A stretch of 64,000 bases of DNA from Phycisphaerae bacterium (GCA_002702575.1 PAAJ01000016.1:1-64000); one strand, 5' to 3'. Numbered from the stretch's first letter, positions 28,163 to 38,072 are shown. Program-made: numbers and translations. The notes: generated by a model not told the origin, from the sequence alone.

Positions 28163-29362
28163 TCAGCGAGCTTCCAATACGTACGAGCGACCACCCCATG
28201 TGACCGGCTCACCACGCTGCAGGACCTTGGCGCCATCTCTGAGGATGCGGGCCAGATCCTCGCAACCAAGGGGAAATCGCCAGACATCCCACGGGGTCTG
28301 GTTGAAGGTTCGATAGATCGCGGCCAGCACACCAAGCTGCGTCAGCAGTGCAAGCATCGAGACGATCAGAACCGTCAGGCCGGATGCCGGTTCGCCCAGC
28401 GACCAGGTCACAGCACCGACTCCGATGCCCAGCAGGCAGCCCAGTGGCCCCATGAGACCAAGCAGTCTCATGCGAAACGCCCAACGTTTCATCCGATCTG
28501 GTTTGCGACGGCACGACTCGATGAAGATCCGCTGCCAGCCTCGTCGAAACGCCGTCGAGGATGAATACATGGAGCACACGAGCATGCCGTCGGAGCTCCT
28601 CAGGTGGACTCGTCCGCCTTCGGATTCGACTCGACGCGCGAACGCGATGTCCTCCAGAAGATCATCCCGGACGGCTTCATGTCCACCGATCTTCTCATAC
28701 CACTCTCGATCAAAGAGCATGAACTGACCATTTGCAAAGGGTCTCGAGTCCGTCTCCCTGTTCACTCGATCAGGTGGATAGAGCGTCAACAGCAACATGG
28801 ACGCCACAGTCTGGGTCCGTCGTTCATAGATCGCGTCCGTCGTCAGTTTCGACAACAGACTCAGCATCGAAGACTGCTTCGCTCTGGCCGAATTCACAGC
28901 CGATCGGATCAGTTCCGGAGCGGAGAAGGTGTCCGCATCCATGAAGATCAGGTAGCGACCACACGCTCCAGCCGCACCCAGTCTTGCCGCATTGCACTTC
29001 CCTGCCCAGGAGTCCGGACAGTCGTGATTCTCGATGATCCGGACCCGATCATCGCCACGACTGGCCTCACGCAGAATGCTGACCGTTTCATCGGTACAGC
29101 GATCCGCCACGAAGATGATCTCGAGATTGGGCCAGTTCTGAGCCATCAGACTTCGAACACAACGGTCGATGATCCTGGCCTCATTGTGAGCAGGAACGAT
29201 GATGGACACCATCTCTTCGTCGATCTCATCATCATGGTGCTGCTGGATCCCCAGGCCCGTTCCCAGCGCTCGATTCAGCCGCCAACCAACCACGGCCCAT
29301 ACCGCAAGGGTGAGCAGTGAAATGACAAGTGCAATCCAGCAAAGCACCATCAGAGCGATCAT
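28163..29362 (-). CDS. Membrane-bound family 2 glycosyltransferase (HpnB/CrtQ-like)
   Basis: The 399-residue product has an N-terminal TM helix, a GT2 domain (VSIIVPAHNEARIIDRCVRSL, FVADRCTDET, IFMDADTF, and LLEDIAFARRV with an ED acceptor motif) and two or three C-terminal TM helices. The WAGKCNAARLGAAGA segment resembles hopene-associated HpnB and carotenoid CrtQ enzymes. Lipid-linked sugar transfer is likely, and a hopanoid substrate is possible because a squalene-hopene cyclase lies 9 kb away (inference). The ATG at 29362 is chosen over the ORF-track TTG because a TACACT box lies 6 nt upstream. Confidence 0.85.
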   Translation of the reverse strand: MIALMVLCWIALVISLLTLAVWAVVGWRLNRALGTGLGIQQHHDDEIDEEMVSIIVPAHNEARIIDRCVRSLMAQNWPNLEIIFVADRCTDETVSILREASRGDDRVRIIENHDCPDSWAGKCNAARLGAAGACGRYLIFMDADTFSAPELIRSAVNSARAKQSSMLSLLSKLTTDAIYERRTQTVASMLLLTLYPPDRVNRETDSRPFANGQFMLFDREWYEKIGGHEAVRDDLLEDIAFARRVESEGGRVHLRSSDGMLVCSMYSSSTAFRRGWQRIFIESCRRKPDRMKRWAFRMRLLGLMGPLGCLLGIGVGAVTWSLGEPASGLTVLIVSMLALLTQLGVLAAIYRTFNQTPWDVWRFPLGCEDLARILRDGAKVLQRGEPVTWGGRSYVLEAR

Positions 29363-29368
29363 TCTCGA

Positions 29369-29374
29369 AGTGTA
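29369..29374 (-). promoter_or_regulatory. Candidate -10 box of leaderless glycosyltransferase
   Basis: TACACT on the minus strand ends 6 nt before the ATG at 29362. No ribosome binding site is visible. TTGTCG lies upstream at a short 15-nt spacing. Confidence 0.4.
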
Positions 29375-29441
29375 GCGAAAACGGCATGTCGACAAGGATC
29401 GATCCCATCCTGCGTCCCTTCCAGCGCCACCATGGGATCGT

Positions 29442-29447
29442 TAGACT
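29442..29447 (+). promoter_or_regulatory. Candidate -10 box of leaderless nnrE
   Basis: TAGACT is followed by 5 nt and the ATG at 29453. If used, it excludes the upstream ATG at 29432 as the start. Confidence 0.35.
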
Positions 29448-29452
29448 TCGGC

Positions 29453-30130
29453 ATGAACGAATCCAGCAGAACAAACGCACCTCTGATCTTCGACCGCGCG
29501 GGTATTCGAGAAGTGGATCGACGTGCCATCGAAGTTCATGGAATGAACGGACTTGTTCTGATGGAGAATGCGGCCGTCGGTGCTTCGAGGATCGCGTTCG
29601 ATTATCTCAAGGGAACACGCGTCGTCATCGCATGCGGCTCGGGAAACAACGGTGGCGACGGATACGCCATGGCACGGCATCTTCACAATGGCGGTGTCGA
29701 TGTCCGGATCCTGGCGTGTTCTCAACCACGACAGGATTCCGATGCCTGGCAGAATGCACGAATCGCACACACCATGGATCTGCCCATCGAAGAAGATCTT
29801 GATGTGCTCTCACAGGCCGATCTTGTCATCGATGCGCTTCTGGGCACCGGATTGGATCGACCGGTGAAGGATCGATATCTGGACTGCATCGAACGAATCA
29901 ACAGCATGCCGACGACGACTTTGTCGATCGACATCCCATCCGGTCTCGATGCCGATACGGGACGCCCCCTTGGTACCGCCATGCGAGCGACGGCAACCGC
30001 CACGTTCGTCGGATGGAAATCAGGTTTCCTGCAGGACACTGCCAAGGCCTTTACAGGCTCGATCCACGTGGTCGACATCGGGGTCCCGGCAGCCCTGGCA
30101 ACCGCCCTGTGCCTGCCTCAGCCCGAATGA
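29453..30130 (+). CDS. nnrE: NAD(P)H-hydrate epimerase
   Basis: The 225-residue YjeF N-terminal domain has IREVDRRAIEVHGMNGLVLMENA, the phosphate loop CGSGNNGGDGYAMAR and LSIDIPSGLDADTG. It epimerises damaged R-NAD(P)HX to the S form for repair. The ADP-dependent dehydratase half (NnrD), often fused, is absent, so it must be a separate gene. The ATG at 29453 is chosen on the TAGACT box; 29432 is the alternative. It diverges from the glycosyltransferase and precedes the Lol-type permease by 36 nt. Confidence 0.92.
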   Translation: MNESSRTNAPLIFDRAGIREVDRRAIEVHGMNGLVLMENAAVGASRIAFDYLKGTRVVIACGSGNNGGDGYAMARHLHNGGVDVRILACSQPRQDSDAWQNARIAHTMDLPIEEDLDVLSQADLVIDALLGTGLDRPVKDRYLDCIERINSMPTTTLSIDIPSGLDADTGRPLGTAMRATATATFVGWKSGFLQDTAKAFTGSIHVVDIGVPAALATALCLPQPE

Positions 30131-30151
30131 TGGCGGAAAATCTCCAGCGGC

Positions 30152-30157
30152 TATCAT
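30152..30157 (+). promoter_or_regulatory. Candidate -10 box upstream of ABC permease
   Basis: TATCAT lies 9 nt before the GTG at 30167, in the gap after nnrE. A very short 5' leader would result. Confidence 0.35.
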
Positions 30158-30166
30158 TCGCATCTC

Positions 30167-32053
30167 GTGTATCACTTCCTTCTCACCAGTCGTTACCTGA
30201 CGAGCAGGATCATTCCCCTGCTGGCGATCGCAGCCGTCGCATTGTGCGTGGCACTGGTCATCGTCGTCGTCTCGGTGATGACCGGTTTCCTCGACATGAT
30301 CCGCGACTCGGGTCGTACCCTGATGGGCGACGTGATGATCTCCTACCCGGTGAACGGAATCCCCTGGTACGACGATCTCATCGAGGAAGTCGAAGCCATG
30401 CCGGAAGTCGTAGCGGCAGCCCCCATGGTCGAGACCATCGGTGTATTGCGGATGCCGTATCCACGTGGGGCCGTCAAGGAACCCAAGATGGTTCAGATCT
30501 GGGGCGTGGACCCCGAACGCTTCGCCAAGGTCACGACATTCGCCGATACGCTCATGTGGCCGGAAGTTCCCGAAGTAGCGCGTTATCAGGTCTCGCATGA
30601 CCAGGCCTATGGCCCGATCATCGAGACCTTCGACCGTGCTCAGAGGATTGCCATTCTCCGTGCATCCGACTGGACGAATACCGAAGGCATGAGTGATTCC
30701 CAGGTTGCCGACATGGGAAGCGCGTTGACTCTTCCCGAGTGGTATGAGCACATGCGTCACCTGATGCTGAACAAGGGCCGGGCACTGCCCGACATCCTTC
30801 GGGATGATCAGCGGCTCGAGATGCAGAAGGTCATTGCCATGGAGCAGGCAGGTGATCTTCCGGTCGATCTCGATGTGACGACCGAGGGCCTCACCATGAC
30901 CCGGGACGGACGCCCGGGCATCGTCGCTGGCATCCATGTTTCGGATGCCAACTACCGGGACAGCAATGGCAACTACCAGATCGGTGGAAACGGACACTGG
31001 TGGCTGCCGCGATATGAAGGTGCGCTGACCACCATTCCGGTGGATGCTTCCGGCGGGACGCTGGAGCCTGAAACCGAGCTGATGCCATTCGTGAACGAGT
31101 TTTCCAGTGGTGTCTTTGCGGTCGATGAGATCCGGGTGATGATTCCACTTGATGTCGCCCAGCGAATGATGCATCTGGATGCCGCCGAAATCGTGGATGA
31201 ACTGGATCCGATGAAGGTCGTCGGTGAGGAACCGGCACGAGCCACCATGATTCTCGTACGCGGCCAGGACGATGTGGATCCGCTCACGCTGAGAGAGCTT
31301 GTACGAGCCGCCTATCAGAGATTCGCGGATGGAATCCTGGAGGATCGTCCCGGAAGCGTCAGACCTCCGATCGAGGGCATCAATCCGAGCCTGCGCATTC
31401 TCACATGGGAAGAGCAGAACGCGGCGTTCATCGGACCTGTTGAGAAGGAACGCGAATTGATGCGGACCCTCTTCTCAATCGTCTATGTCGTCTGCGCCGC
31501 GCTGGTCCTCGCGATCTTCTGGGCGATCGTCCATGAAAAGACCCGGGATATCGGCATCCTCCGAAGCATCGGTGCCTCTCGCCCCGGAATCGTCTGGATC
31601 TTCCTGCTGTATGGATTGGTCGTCGGCATCATCGGGTCGATTCTTGGATTTGGACTGGGCTGGCTGATCACCGTCAATGTCAACGGCATTCATGATCTCC
31701 TCGCCCAGCCTCCCGACTGGCTGGCCTGGACGCTGACGGCAGTCACCGGAATCATGGTGCTCTGGACAGTCATCAAGCTCTTCAGCGGAAGAATCCTGCC
31801 CGTCATGCTCGGAATCATGATCTCCGGCATCCTTGGTCTGCTCACTGCCCTCGTCTTCATCCTGGATGCACAGGGTGGTGTGGTCATCTGGGATCCGGCG
31901 GTCTACTACTTCAGCGAGGTACCCAACACCATCGATCTTCCCTCGGCGATCATCACCATGATCGGTGCCGTGATCTTCAGTCTGATCGGTGCCGCGATTC
32001 CAGCCGCACGTGCCGCCGATATCGATCCAGTCAAGGCGCTTCGATATGAGTGA
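30167..32053 (+). CDS. ABC transporter permease of LolC/LolE (FtsX) type
   Basis: The 628-residue protein begins YHFLLTSRYLTSRIIPLLAIAAVALCVALVIVVVSVMTGF, an N-terminal FtsX-type TM helix. A large periplasmic domain (about 50-430) follows, then three or more C-terminal TM helices (ILRSIGASRPGIVWIFLLYGLVVGIIG) and the terminal AIPAARAADIDPVKALRYE signature. Such permeases extract lipoproteins or other lipids from the inner membrane. The family usually has about 400 residues; this one has an enlarged periplasmic domain and an extra hydrophobic hairpin near 560-600. The GTG start is used. Its stop overlaps the ATPase gene by 8 nt. Confidence 0.88.
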   Translation: MYHFLLTSRYLTSRIIPLLAIAAVALCVALVIVVVSVMTGFLDMIRDSGRTLMGDVMISYPVNGIPWYDDLIEEVEAMPEVVAAAPMVETIGVLRMPYPRGAVKEPKMVQIWGVDPERFAKVTTFADTLMWPEVPEVARYQVSHDQAYGPIIETFDRAQRIAILRASDWTNTEGMSDSQVADMGSALTLPEWYEHMRHLMLNKGRALPDILRDDQRLEMQKVIAMEQAGDLPVDLDVTTEGLTMTRDGRPGIVAGIHVSDANYRDSNGNYQIGGNGHWWLPRYEGALTTIPVDASGGTLEPETELMPFVNEFSSGVFAVDEIRVMIPLDVAQRMMHLDAAEIVDELDPMKVVGEEPARATMILVRGQDDVDPLTLRELVRAAYQRFADGILEDRPGSVRPPIEGINPSLRILTWEEQNAAFIGPVEKERELMRTLFSIVYVVCAALVLAIFWAIVHEKTRDIGILRSIGASRPGIVWIFLLYGLVVGIIGSILGFGLGWLITVNVNGIHDLLAQPPDWLAWTLTAVTGIMVLWTVIKLFSGRILPVMLGIMISGILGLLTALVFILDAQGGVVIWDPAVYYFSEVPNTIDLPSAIITMIGAVIFSLIGAAIPAARAADIDPVKALRYE

Positions 32054-32756
32054 ACAGCCAAACACTCCACTGCTCGAAGCGATCGACCTGCGAAAGACCT
32101 ATCGCATGGGCTCCGTGGACGTTCCCGTCCTCCGGGGAAGCTCGATGAAGCTCCTTCCCGGGGAATGGGTCGCCGTTCTGGGATCCAGTGGATCGGGCAA
32201 GAGCACCCTGCTTCATCTGCTCGGCGGCCTGGACACACCGGATCGCGATGGTGGAGAAGTTCTCTACAAGGGGAAGACGATCTCCAAGCTCGCTCGAGGT
32301 GCGAGGAATCGTTATCGAAACCGTGAAGTTGGACTCGTCTTCCAGTTCTATCACCTGCTGCCGGAACTCACCGTCCTCGAGAACACCCTGCTTCCGGGAC
32401 TCGTGGGAAGTGGCGTTCGAGTGGACCGTGAACGGGCCCGCGAACTGCTGAGTACGTTCGGACTCGATCATCGACTGACTCACAGACCCCGCGAACTCTC
32501 CGGTGGTGAACGTCAACGCGTCGCGATTGCACGGGCCCTGCTCAATCAACCGGAAGTTCTGCTGGCCGATGAACCGACCGGCAACCTCGATGAACAGACG
32601 GGTTCAGAGATTCTCGACTTGCTGAAGAAGGAACACCAGGCCGGTCTGAGCATCGTCATGGTGACCCATGATCGTGCCATCGCCGAGATGGCCGATCGAG
32701 TCGTGGTGCTGCATCACGGTCAGGTCGAACAGGATCAGTCATTCAGCATCCAGTAG
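32046..32756 (+). CDS. lolD: ABC transporter ATP-binding protein, LolD type
   Basis: The start is at MSEQPNTPLLEAIDLRKTY, overlapping the permease stop by 8 nt; the longer ORF reads through the permease. The 236-residue ATPase has Walker A GSSGSGKST, signature LSGGERQRVAIARAL, Walker B VLLADEPTGNLD and the H-loop MVTHD. The NLDEQTG context is typical of LolD/MacB-class ATPases. It pairs with the upstream FtsX-type permease. Its 3' end overlaps the opposite-strand peptidase-like gene by 22 bp. Confidence 0.92.
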   Translation: MSEQPNTPLLEAIDLRKTYRMGSVDVPVLRGSSMKLLPGEWVAVLGSSGSGKSTLLHLLGGLDTPDRDGGEVLYKGKTISKLARGARNRYRNREVGLVFQFYHLLPELTVLENTLLPGLVGSGVRVDRERARELLSTFGLDHRLTHRPRELSGGERQRVAIARALLNQPEVLLADEPTGNLDEQTGSEILDLLKKEHQAGLSIVMVTHDRAIAEMADRVVVLHHGQVEQDQSFSIQ

Positions 32757-34090
32757 CGCAGGTGCCTGGCCATCGACTCCGAGGGCATCACACCCATCGC
32801 CTCCTTGTAGGCATCCTCGACCTGTTCCCCACGCTTGATCCGTCGAATCCAGTCGGCAATCTGCGATGGCTGTTCTTCGAGCAACCGTGCGACGACCAGA
32901 CCGGCTGCCGCCGTATCGACGCCATCCAGAGTCCAGTGACCCGGCGCATACGGGCGTGACAGAAGGGACTCGGCCACCCCTGGTTGCCTCAGATAGGCGA
33001 TGGCTTCAGCCCGCCATGGCTGTTGCGAGGGTGAACTACGCCACCACGCAAAGGCATGCGCCAGCCCTTCGTTGAACCATGCCGGTGGACGACGTGGTGA
33101 CGACATCCGATGCATCCAGGCATGGACCAGTTGATGTCGAAGCGCCGGCATGACCGATGTGATGTCCGCGCCATCGACCGTCATGACCAGATCCGATCGG
33201 GTTGGTCCGACAGGTTCGTAACTGACGGGTTCAATCGGACGGCCGAAGACCGTCCTGACCACCTGCTCATGATTCCCTGACTGGGAACACACGAGGATCG
33301 CCAGACGGGGCGCGAAGATGCGTTCATCGGATTCCAGACCGAAGAGTTCGTTCAACTCCCGAAACAGATCATCTGCCTGCAGCCCAATCGACATCAGATC
33401 GCCTCGGGGCTGATCACTGGCAAGCAACGCATGACGCGATTTTCGAAAACGTCGCATGCCTGCCTGTGTCGCACCCGGATCGCCCGCGATGTCATCGAGT
33501 CGCTGGTTCAACCAGCCTTCCAGATCACTGGATCGACGGAGTTCCTCCGCCTGATCATCGTCCGGCCATGGATCGGAATTCCACTGCCAGGCCTCTGGGC
33601 CCAACTGACGACGCACCGCCGCGGCTTCCCTGGAGAGTCGCGCTTCACGTGCCTCGATCCAGTCCACAACTTCGGATTGAAGTTGCGTGATCCTCTCCTC
33701 ACCATCAGGCAGACGACGGGTCGCCTCTGCCAAGAATCGGGCGGCCATCCTGCGGTCCTCCTGATCAGCTTCCGGATGAATCAGGAGAACCCAGGCCGCA
33801 TCCAACCAGTCCTCACCACGATCCCGTCTCATCACCTTCAGCCAGAGCTTCCCGGCCTCTCTGGGCCGGATGGACTCCCAGGGAACCAGGCCCTCTCGAG
33901 TATGGATGCCGGATCGATCCAGCCTCAGGGCCTCAAGTCTCAGGGGCGATCGATCCACGGAGACCACTCGAACAGCCCTCGGGGGGTCGAAGATCACATC
34001 TCCTTGGCCGAAAGTCGCCATCAAGGCGATCATCAGGGCCTGAAATGCCGTATTGAGAGATATGGACGAGATCGAGTTCACGTGGACCAT
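32735..34090 (-). CDS. Exported peptidase-MA-like protein with degenerate HQxxH site
   Basis: Only the last 451 residues of the 1034-residue listed ORF are real; the rest is antisense to clpC. The start at 34090 has AGGAA just upstream and gives a hydrophobic signal (FQALMIALMATFG). The N-terminal half is a helical region with DPPRAVRVVSVDRSP. The C-terminal half has RHQLVHAWMHR followed by PAWFNEGLAHAFAWW, the layout of gluzincin peptidase-MA domains (HExxH..NEGLA). The catalytic Glu of HExxH is Gln (codon CAA), so it may be a non-hydrolytic pseudopeptidase that still binds metal. Its function is unknown. Confidence 0.8.
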   Translation of the reverse strand: MVHVNSISSISLNTAFQALMIALMATFGQGDVIFDPPRAVRVVSVDRSPLRLEALRLDRSGIHTREGLVPWESIRPREAGKLWLKVMRRDRGEDWLDAAWVLLIHPEADQEDRRMAARFLAEATRRLPDGEERITQLQSEVVDWIEAREARLSREAAAVRRQLGPEAWQWNSDPWPDDDQAEELRRSSDLEGWLNQRLDDIAGDPGATQAGMRRFRKSRHALLASDQPRGDLMSIGLQADDLFRELNELFGLESDERIFAPRLAILVCSQSGNHEQVVRTVFGRPIEPVSYEPVGPTRSDLVMTVDGADITSVMPALRHQLVHAWMHRMSSPRRPPAWFNEGLAHAFAWWRSSPSQQPWRAEAIAYLRQPGVAESLLSRPYAPGHWTLDGVDTAAAGLVVARLLEEQPSQIADWIRRIKRGEQVEDAYKEAMGVMPSESMARHLRYWMLND

Positions 34091-34240
34091 TTCCTGACCG
34101 ATGACACCCTGCGACCGGTCCGCTGCCGGCCCCCATGGGCACCCTAGCACCCGGAACGTGTCGCGGGATGGTGCTTTGGCGGATACCCTGATGAAACTCG
34201 ACGGCGAGCAGCCGTTCAAACAGGAACCTGGAGATTCGAG

Positions 34241-36766
34241 ATGTTCGAGCGATTGACGGATCGTGCCCGCAAAGTGATGGCCCTGGCCAATCAGGAAGCC
34301 CAACGATTCAACCATGAGTACATCGGGACCGAGCACATACTCCTTGGCCTCGTCAAGGAAGGCTCCGGAGTCGGTGCCAATGTTCTCAAGAACCTCGACA
34401 TCGACCTCCGCAAGGTCCGCCTCGAAGTCGAGAAGCTCGTCAAGTCCGGTCCCGAGATGGTCACCATGGGCAAGCTGCCCCAGACGCCTCGTGCCAAGAA
34501 GGTTCTTGAATACGCCATCGAGGAAGCCAGGAATCTCAATCACAACTATGTCGGCACCGAGCATCTTCTGCTTGGACTGCTGCGTGAACAGGACGGTGTC
34601 GCTGCTCAGGTACTCATGAACCTCGGCGTCAAGCTGGAAGAGGTTCGAGAGGAAGTGCTCAATCTTCTGGGTGCCGGTGTCGAGTCCGAAGAAACCGAGG
34701 AAGCCGGAGATCCTGTCTCCGCTGAAAGCGGCAGCGCACCGCGTCGAGGCAAGAGCAAGACGCCTGCACTGGACAGCTTCGGTCGTGATCTGACCGAGCT
34801 GGCTCGCAACGGTGAACTCGATCCGGTGATCGGTCGCCATGATGAGATCGAACGACTCGTCCAGATCCTCTGTCGTCGAACAAAGAACAATCCCGTCCTC
34901 CTTGGAGAGGCCGGCGTCGGCAAGACCGCCATCGTCGAAGGACTTGCCCAGCGGATCATCAACAAGGATGTCCCGGACCTCCTGCATGATCAGCGAGTCG
35001 TGGTCCTCGACCTCGCCATGATGGTGGCCGGAACGAAATACCGCGGTCAGTTCGAAGAACGCATCAAGGCCGTGATGAACGAGGTTCGCAGAGCTCGCAA
35101 CGTCATCCTCTTCATCGACGAGCTCCACACACTGGTCGGTGCCGGTGGTGCCGAAGGTGCCATCGATGCATCCAACGTTCTGAAGCCCGCCCTCTCGCGT
35201 GGTGAGATCCAGTGCATCGGTGCAACGACCTTCGATGAGTACCGCAAGTACATCGAGAAGGACTCCGCCCTGGAACGCCGTTTCCAGAGCATTGCCGTCG
35301 AGCCTCCGAATCCGGAACAGACCGTCGAGATTCTCAAGGGACTCCGTGGTCGTTACGAGGAACATCACCGCGTGACGATCACCAATGAAGCTGTTGAAGC
35401 AGCCGTTGAGCTTTCCAGTCGCTACATGCCGGACCGGGTCCAGCCTGACAAGGCCCTCGACATCATCGACGAGGCCGGTGCACGTGTCCGTTTGAGCTCC
35501 ATGACCAAGCCACCGGATCTTGCGGAACTTGAATCCCGCATCGAGATGCTCGGCATCGAGAAGGAGGGCGCCGTCAAGGCGGCCGACTACGAGAAGGCTG
35601 CTGATCTTCGGGATCAGGCGGAGAAACTTCGTGCCGAGAAGGACAAGGTCCAGAAGGACTGGCGGGATCAGATGAGTGAGACCGCCGGCGAGGTGAACGA
35701 GGAAGTCATCGCGGAAGTGGTTTCGAAGATCACGGGCGTGCCTTTGACGAGACTCGAGGAAGCCGAGTCGGCCAGACTCCTCCAGCTCGAAGAAGAGCTC
35801 CATCGCATGGTCATCAGCCAGCATGAAGCCGTCAAACATGTTTCAAAGTCCATCCGAAAGGCCCGCAGTGGCCTCAAGGATCCGAATCGACCCATGGGTT
35901 GCTTCCTGTTCGTCGGACCTTCGGGCGTCGGCAAGACGCTCCTGGCCAAGGCGCTCAGCGAGTTCATGTTCGGCAATCAGGATGCCATGGTCTATCTCGA
36001 CATGTCCGAGTACATGGAGAAGCACACCGTCTCACGTCTCGTCGGCGCCCCTCCCGGCTACGTCGGGTACGAAGAGGGTGGACAGTTGACCGAGCAGATC
36101 CGTCGACGTCCCTATGCCGTGGTCCTGCTCGATGAGGTCGAGAAGGCTCACCCGGACGTCTTCAACATGCTGCTCCAGATCATGGAGGAAGGTCGACTGA
36201 CCGATTCCTTCGGCCGTCGTGTCGACTTCAAGAACACCATCCTGATCATGACATCGAACATCGGTGCCGATCTGATCAAGGGCGGACAGTCGTTCGGATT
36301 CGGCAAGCGTGGTGATGTCATGCCTTATGACAAGATCCAGGACGCGCTGAAGTCCGAGGTCGAGAAGTTCTTCCGTCCGGAATTCATCAACCGACTCGAT
36401 GACACCGTCATCTTCCAGCCACTGGTCAAGGATGATCTCTACGGCATCATCGATCTTGAACTGGAGAAGGTCTGTGAACGAATGCGGGCCAAGGGCATGG
36501 AACTTGTGCTCGACGACAAGGCCAAGGATTTCATCATCGAGAAGGGCTACAACCCTGATTTCGGTGCCAGGCCACTGCGTCGTGCGATCAGTACTCACAT
36601 CGAGGACCCACTCGCAGAAGCGTTGCTTTCAGGCGAGTACCACAGTGGTCTCAAGATCGTGGTGACTCATGTAGAAAATGCCACTGAACTGGCCATGAAT
36701 TCAGAGAAAATGCCTGAACCAGCCGCCGAAGAACCGGCCGATACCGTCACGGAATCAAGCAGTTGA
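34241..36766 (+). CDS. clpC: ATP-dependent Clp protease ATP-binding subunit ClpC
   Basis: The 841-residue Hsp100 unfoldase has two N-terminal Clp_N repeats (about 1-145), an AAA+ D1 with GEAGVGKTA and a coiled-coil M domain with a UVR-like motif ([16 protein letters not shown]). The AAA+ D2 has [14 protein letters not shown] and is followed by a ClpB-D2-small C-terminal domain. It feeds substrates to ClpP, which is not in the window. The ATG has a GGAG site 9 nt upstream. A 1.7-kb antisense frame over its 5' half stays open by composition only. It converges on a lipoprotein gene 6 nt away. Confidence 0.97.
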   Translation: MFERLTDRARKVMALANQEAQRFNHEYIGTEHILLGLVKEGSGVGANVLKNLDIDLRKVRLEVEKLVKSGPEMVTMGKLPQTPRAKKVLEYAIEEARNLNHNYVGTEHLLLGLLREQDGVAAQVLMNLGVKLEEVREEVLNLLGAGVESEETEEAGDPVSAESGSAPRRGKSKTPALDSFGRDLTELARNGELDPVIGRHDEIERLVQILCRRTKNNPVLLGEAGVGKTAIVEGLAQRIINKDVPDLLHDQRVVVLDLAMMVAGTKYRGQFEERIKAVMNEVRRARNVILFIDELHTLVGAGGAEGAIDASNVLKPALSRGEIQCIGATTFDEYRKYIEKDSALERRFQSIAVEPPNPEQTVEILKGLRGRYEEHHRVTITNEAVEAAVELSSRYMPDRVQPDKALDIIDEAGARVRLSSMTKPPDLAELESRIEMLGIEKEGAVKAADYEKAADLRDQAEKLRAEKDKVQKDWRDQMSETAGEVNEEVIAEVVSKITGVPLTRLEEAESARLLQLEEELHRMVISQHEAVKHVSKSIRKARSGLKDPNRPMGCFLFVGPSGVGKTLLAKALSEFMFGNQDAMVYLDMSEYMEKHTVSRLVGAPPGYVGYEEGGQLTEQIRRRPYAVVLLDEVEKAHPDVFNMLLQIMEEGRLTDSFGRRVDFKNTILIMTSNIGADLIKGGQSFGFGKRGDVMPYDKIQDALKSEVEKFFRPEFINRLDDTVIFQPLVKDDLYGIIDLELEKVCERMRAKGMELVLDDKAKDFIIEKGYNPDFGARPLRRAISTHIEDPLAEALLSGEYHSGLKIVVTHVENATELAMNSEKMPEPAAEEPADTVTESSS

Positions 36767-36772
36767 TGAACG

Positions 36773-37399
36773 TCAGCGGATCGTGTGCAGCTTCAGCTCG
36801 CGATCTTCGCTGACGATCACGACTTCCTTGAACTTGAACTCCGGACGAAGTCGCTGGCAGAGAAAGCAGTAGACGGTTCCGTCGTCACCGGTCTCGATGA
36901 TGACTTCGTTGAAGGTCTGACCCACCACCATGCGATTGAGCAGCGCGGCCATGTCCCGGCGGTGCTTGCGAAGATCCTTTTCATAGGCCTCGAACCCGTC
37001 CTCCTGCGACTCATAGAAGGAACGGGTGGATGAAGACAGCATCTGATCCCAGAGCAGGTCGTATTCGTTGTTCCTGAAACAGGCCAGGGCATTCACGAGG
37101 ACATGCCTGGGTGTCTTGGCCCGCAGCGTCACGGTTCCATCATCAGCCTCTTCGCGGATCCTGAAGACCTCCCCACCGATACGCTCCTCCATGGAATCCG
37201 GCGCGATCCGTTCGGGTTCAAGCCAGCGGATCTCCACACCGTCCTGCGTTGTTCCATTCTTGAAGCTCGAAGTCGTCATCTGATCGTAATAGGACGGTTT
37301 GGTCCTGTATTCGATGACATAGGGCTTGCAGCCGCCGGCCATGATGCCGGACACGGCCACGAGCAGAGACCATCGAATCTGTTGCGGAAAACGACGCAT
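36773..37399 (-). CDS. Predicted lipoprotein of unknown function
   Basis: The 208 residues begin with a lipoprotein signal (WSLLVAVSGIMAGGC). The mature part shows alpha/beta character with RAKTPRHVLVNALACFRNNEYDLLWDQML and ends KFKEVVIVSEDRELKLHTIR, giving the impression of a small NTF2-like or SnoaL-like domain. I do not recognise a named family. It diverges from the RluA-type gene, and both share a symmetric TAGCATA/TATGCTA element. It converges on clpC with a 6-nt gap. Confidence 0.78.
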   Translation of the reverse strand: MRRFPQQIRWSLLVAVSGIMAGGCKPYVIEYRTKPSYYDQMTTSSFKNGTTQDGVEIRWLEPERIAPDSMEERIGGEVFRIREEADDGTVTLRAKTPRHVLVNALACFRNNEYDLLWDQMLSSSTRSFYESQEDGFEAYEKDLRKHRRDMAALLNRMVVGQTFNEVIIETGDDGTVYCFLCQRLRPEFKFKEVVIVSEDRELKLHTIR

Positions 37400-37407
37400 G
37401 TTCCAGC

Positions 37408-37414
37408 TATGCTA
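37408..37414. promoter_or_regulatory. Symmetric bidirectional -10 candidate (TATGCTA)
   Basis: Read on the plus strand TATGCT lies 11 nt before the pseudouridine synthase ATG (37425). Read on the minus strand TAGCAT lies 9 nt before the lipoprotein ATG (37399). The 25-bp gap leaves no room for two separate -10 elements. Confidence 0.4.
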
Positions 37415-37424
37415 CTCCGCCGAC

Positions 37425-38069
37425 ATGATCAACGAACCAAGCCATGAATGCCCGCCGACGATCTTCGCGGACAATCGAATGATCATCTTCGAGAAGCCCA
37501 CGGGACTGCTCTCCGTACCGGGAATCGGCCCTGAAAAGGCGGATTGTCTCGCCGCCAGGGCGGAGCGGGCGTATCCGGGAGCACGCATCGTCCATCGACT
37601 GGATCGAGACACCTCCGGACTGATCGTCATGGCGCGAGATGCGGATGCTCATCGCGAACTCAGCAGACAGTTCCAGGATCGCGAAGTCGACAAGAACTAC
37701 GAAGCCGTCGTGGGTGGTCTCGTCGCAATCGACGAGGGCACCATCGATGCCCCCATCCGAAAGGACATGGACAATCCTCCGCGGCAGCTGATCGATGACG
37801 TTCACGGCCGGCCGTCCGTCACGCACTGGGAAGTCATCGAACGGCAGGGCGATCGGACGAGATTGAAACTGCATCCGATCACTGGGCGGTCACATCAGTT
37901 GAGACTGCATCTGCTGAGCATCGGCCATCCGATTCTCGGAGACGATCTGTATGCACCGGAAGATCTTCGGGATGCGGCAACCAGACTCATGTTGCATGCC
38001 ACTCTGCTGGGGTTGAAGCATCCGACCGACGGCAAGCTGCTGGTGTTCGAGAGCCCCTGTCCGTTCTGA
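37425..38069 (+). CDS. RluA-family pseudouridine synthase
   Basis: The start is set at MINEPSHECPPTIF, 33 codons inside the ORF, because the upstream part overlaps the divergent lipoprotein start. The 214-residue product has RIVHRLDRDTSGLIVMA with the catalytic Asp, VDKNYEAVVGG, and the C-terminal GRSHQLRLHLLSIGHPILGD. No S4 domain is present, as in RluA/TruC-like short members. It isomerises uridine in rRNA or tRNA; the target site cannot be predicted from sequence. It ends 3 nt from the squalene-hopene cyclase stop. Confidence 0.93.
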   Translation: MINEPSHECPPTIFADNRMIIFEKPTGLLSVPGIGPEKADCLAARAERAYPGARIVHRLDRDTSGLIVMARDADAHRELSRQFQDREVDKNYEAVVGGLVAIDEGTIDAPIRKDMDNPPRQLIDDVHGRPSVTHWEVIERQGDRTRLKLHPITGRSHQLRLHLLSIGHPILGDDLYAPEDLRDAATRLMLHATLLGLKHPTDGKLLVFESPCPF

Positions 38070-38072
38070 GAC

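Noticed and set aside
34091-34240. CIRCE/HrcA or CtsR-type operator upstream of clpC
   Set aside because: I looked for the inverted or direct repeats of these heat-shock operators and saw none.
34091-35839. N-terminal 583 residues of the 1034-aa minus-strand ORF
   Set aside because: Lies wholly antisense to well-conserved clpC plus its upstream gap. The frame stays open by codon bias; the real gene starts at 34090 with a signal peptide.
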